This document shows, one piece after another, positions 5,469 to 6,123 of a stretch of 6,123 nucleotides of DNA. The stretch lies in the NCBI GenBank assembly GCA_002427975.1, contig DIZT01000193.1:1948-8070 (forward strand), read 5' to 3'. The notes below the pieces were generated by a model. That model was given only the letters and a program-made list of their open reading frames with translations, searched no databases and was not told where the DNA came from. The position numbers were made by a program, and so were the translations under genes. Each line of letters opens with the position of its first letter. Within the stretch, counting starts at the first letter, position 1. The stretch is from Micrococcaceae bacterium UBA6021. GTDB lineage: Bacteria > Actinomycetota > Actinomycetes > Actinomycetales > Micrococcaceae.

Positions 5469-5900
5469 ATGAAGACTCTCTACACTGCCGAGGCCCTAGC
5501 CTCCGGCGAAGGCCGAGACGGCAATGCACGCACCAATGACGGGAAGCTGGATGTCAGCCTGGCCAGCCCTGTGGAGCTCGGCGGCGACGGCCAGGGCACC
5601 AACCCGGAGCAGCTCTTCGCCGCCGGATACGCGGCCTGCTTCCACTCGGCGCTTCGCCTCGTGGGGCGCGAGGAGCGCGCAGACCTCACCGACTCAGCCG
5701 TGGCGGCCAAGATCCACTTCGGCGCACTGAACGACGGTGCGGGCTACGGACTCGCGGCTGAACTGGAGATCGCCGTTCCAGCCCTGGACCTCGCCACGGC
5801 CGAGTCCTTGGTGGCCAAAGCGCATCAGATCTGCCCCTACTCCAACGCCACCCGCGGAAACATGACGGTGGACATCAAAATCCTGGAGTTCGCAGCATGA
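5469..5900 (+). CDS. ohr: Organic hydroperoxide resistance protein Ohr (Cys-based thiol peroxidase)
   Basis: Ohr reduces organic and fatty-acid hydroperoxides to alcohols in the cytoplasm, usually with a lipoyl-type dithiol as electron donor. It has 143 residues, the normal Ohr length, in the OsmC/Ohr fold. MKTLYTAEALASGEGRDG opens like other Ohr proteins and contains Arg16. NPEQLFAAGYAACF holds Glu47 and peroxidatic Cys57. HQICPYSNATRGN holds resolving Cys122. These match the Arg-Glu-Cys-Cys set of the family. CPYSNATRGN and the ohrR neighbour favour Ohr over OsmC. AGGA lies 10 bases before the ATG. The same frame stays open upstream to 5178 inside ohrR, but that extension is not Ohr-like. 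It is probably co-transcribed with ohrR, and its stop codon overlaps the next gene's start by 4 bases. Confidence 0.96.
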   Translation: MKTLYTAEALASGEGRDGNARTNDGKLDVSLASPVELGGDGQGTNPEQLFAAGYAACFHSALRLVGREERADLTDSAVAAKIHFGALNDGAGYGLAAELEIAVPALDLATAESLVAKAHQICPYSNATRGNMTVDIKILEFAA

Positions 5901-6123
5901 GCCTGACAACGGCACTGCCAACATCCACCCGTGAAATCCGGCTGGCGTCGCGGCCCACAGGACGCCCCGTCCCGGAGAACTTCCGCTTGGCCGAGTCACC
6001 GCTGCCGGAGCTTCTGGACGGCCAGGTCCTGGTCCGCAACCACTACATCTCGGTGGACCCCTACATGCGCGGCCGCATGAACGACGTCAAATCGTACTCA
6101 GCGCCGTTCGCGCTGGGGGCAGC
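5897..6123 (+). CDS. MDR-superfamily NADP-dependent oxidoreductase, CurA/LTB4DH-like (partial, 3' end off the window)
   Basis: The first 75 codons of a zinc-independent medium-chain dehydrogenase/reductase are visible. Family members use NADPH to reduce the C=C bond of alpha,beta-unsaturated ketones and aldehydes (curcumin reductase, leukotriene B4 12-hydroxydehydrogenase/prostaglandin reductase, alkenal reductases). EIRLASRPTGRPVPENF (13-29) and YISVDPYMRGRMND (50-63) are the characteristic N-terminal segments. The NADPH-binding Rossmann domain would lie beyond the edge. The ATG overlaps the ohr stop in ATGA, with GGAG 8 bases upstream inside ohr, so it is probably translated by coupling to ohr. 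This places it in the hydroperoxide-induced operon. Its substrate is unknown; a role in clearing reactive carbonyls from lipid peroxidation is inference. Confidence 0.88.
   Translation, partial: MSLTTALPTSTREIRLASRPTGRPVPENFRLAESPLPELLDGQVLVRNHYISVDPYMRGRMNDVKSYSAPFALGA

Overview
The window looks like the chromosome of a high-GC actinobacterium. A Micrococcaceae/Arthrobacter-type genome is my best guess, made from protein style and gene order without a search. Coding density is high, third codon positions are GC-rich, GTG starts occur, and several starts look leaderless. There are no tRNAs, rRNAs, CRISPR arrays, insertion sequences or phage genes.

Left third (1-2354), minus strand: the succinate dehydrogenase (complex II) operon, read right to left as sdhC, sdhD and sdhA. 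The C-terminal part of SdhA, and any sdhB, lie beyond the left edge. SdhC and SdhD are three-helix membrane anchors with conserved His/Arg motifs. SdhA carries the flavin-linkage histidine and the dicarboxylate-binding residues. The 104-base sdhD-sdhA spacer can fold a 10-bp hairpin. sdhC probably starts at a GTG behind a strong ribosome binding site, with a promoter about 120 bases upstream.

Middle (2453-4940), plus strand and divergent from sdh: a mannose-1-phosphate guanylyltransferase (makes GDP-mannose), then an M20-family amidohydrolase with its metal ligands intact. Both starts lie 6-7 bases after a TAnnnT hexamer, as expected for leaderless mRNAs. A compound inverted repeat ending in TTTT follows the amidohydrolase and probably terminates transcription.

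Right third (4955-6123), plus strand: an organic-hydroperoxide stress operon. It holds ohrR (MarR-family thiol-switch repressor), ohr (Cys-based peroxidase) and the first 75 codons of a medium-chain (MDR) NADP-dependent oxidoreductase that overlaps ohr by 4 bases. A perfect 17-bp palindrome, GCACAATT-G-AATTGTGC, sits in the promoter spacer just before ohrR and matches the core of known OhrR operators. The likely logic is that peroxide oxidises the single OhrR cysteine, repression is lifted, Ohr reduces the hydroperoxide, and the MDR enzyme may remove reactive carbonyls derived from it.

No wholly new system is evident. The points most worth a second look are the ohr-MDR coupling, the operator design with an extra half-site, the run of three leaderless-type starts, and the structured sdhD-sdhA spacer.
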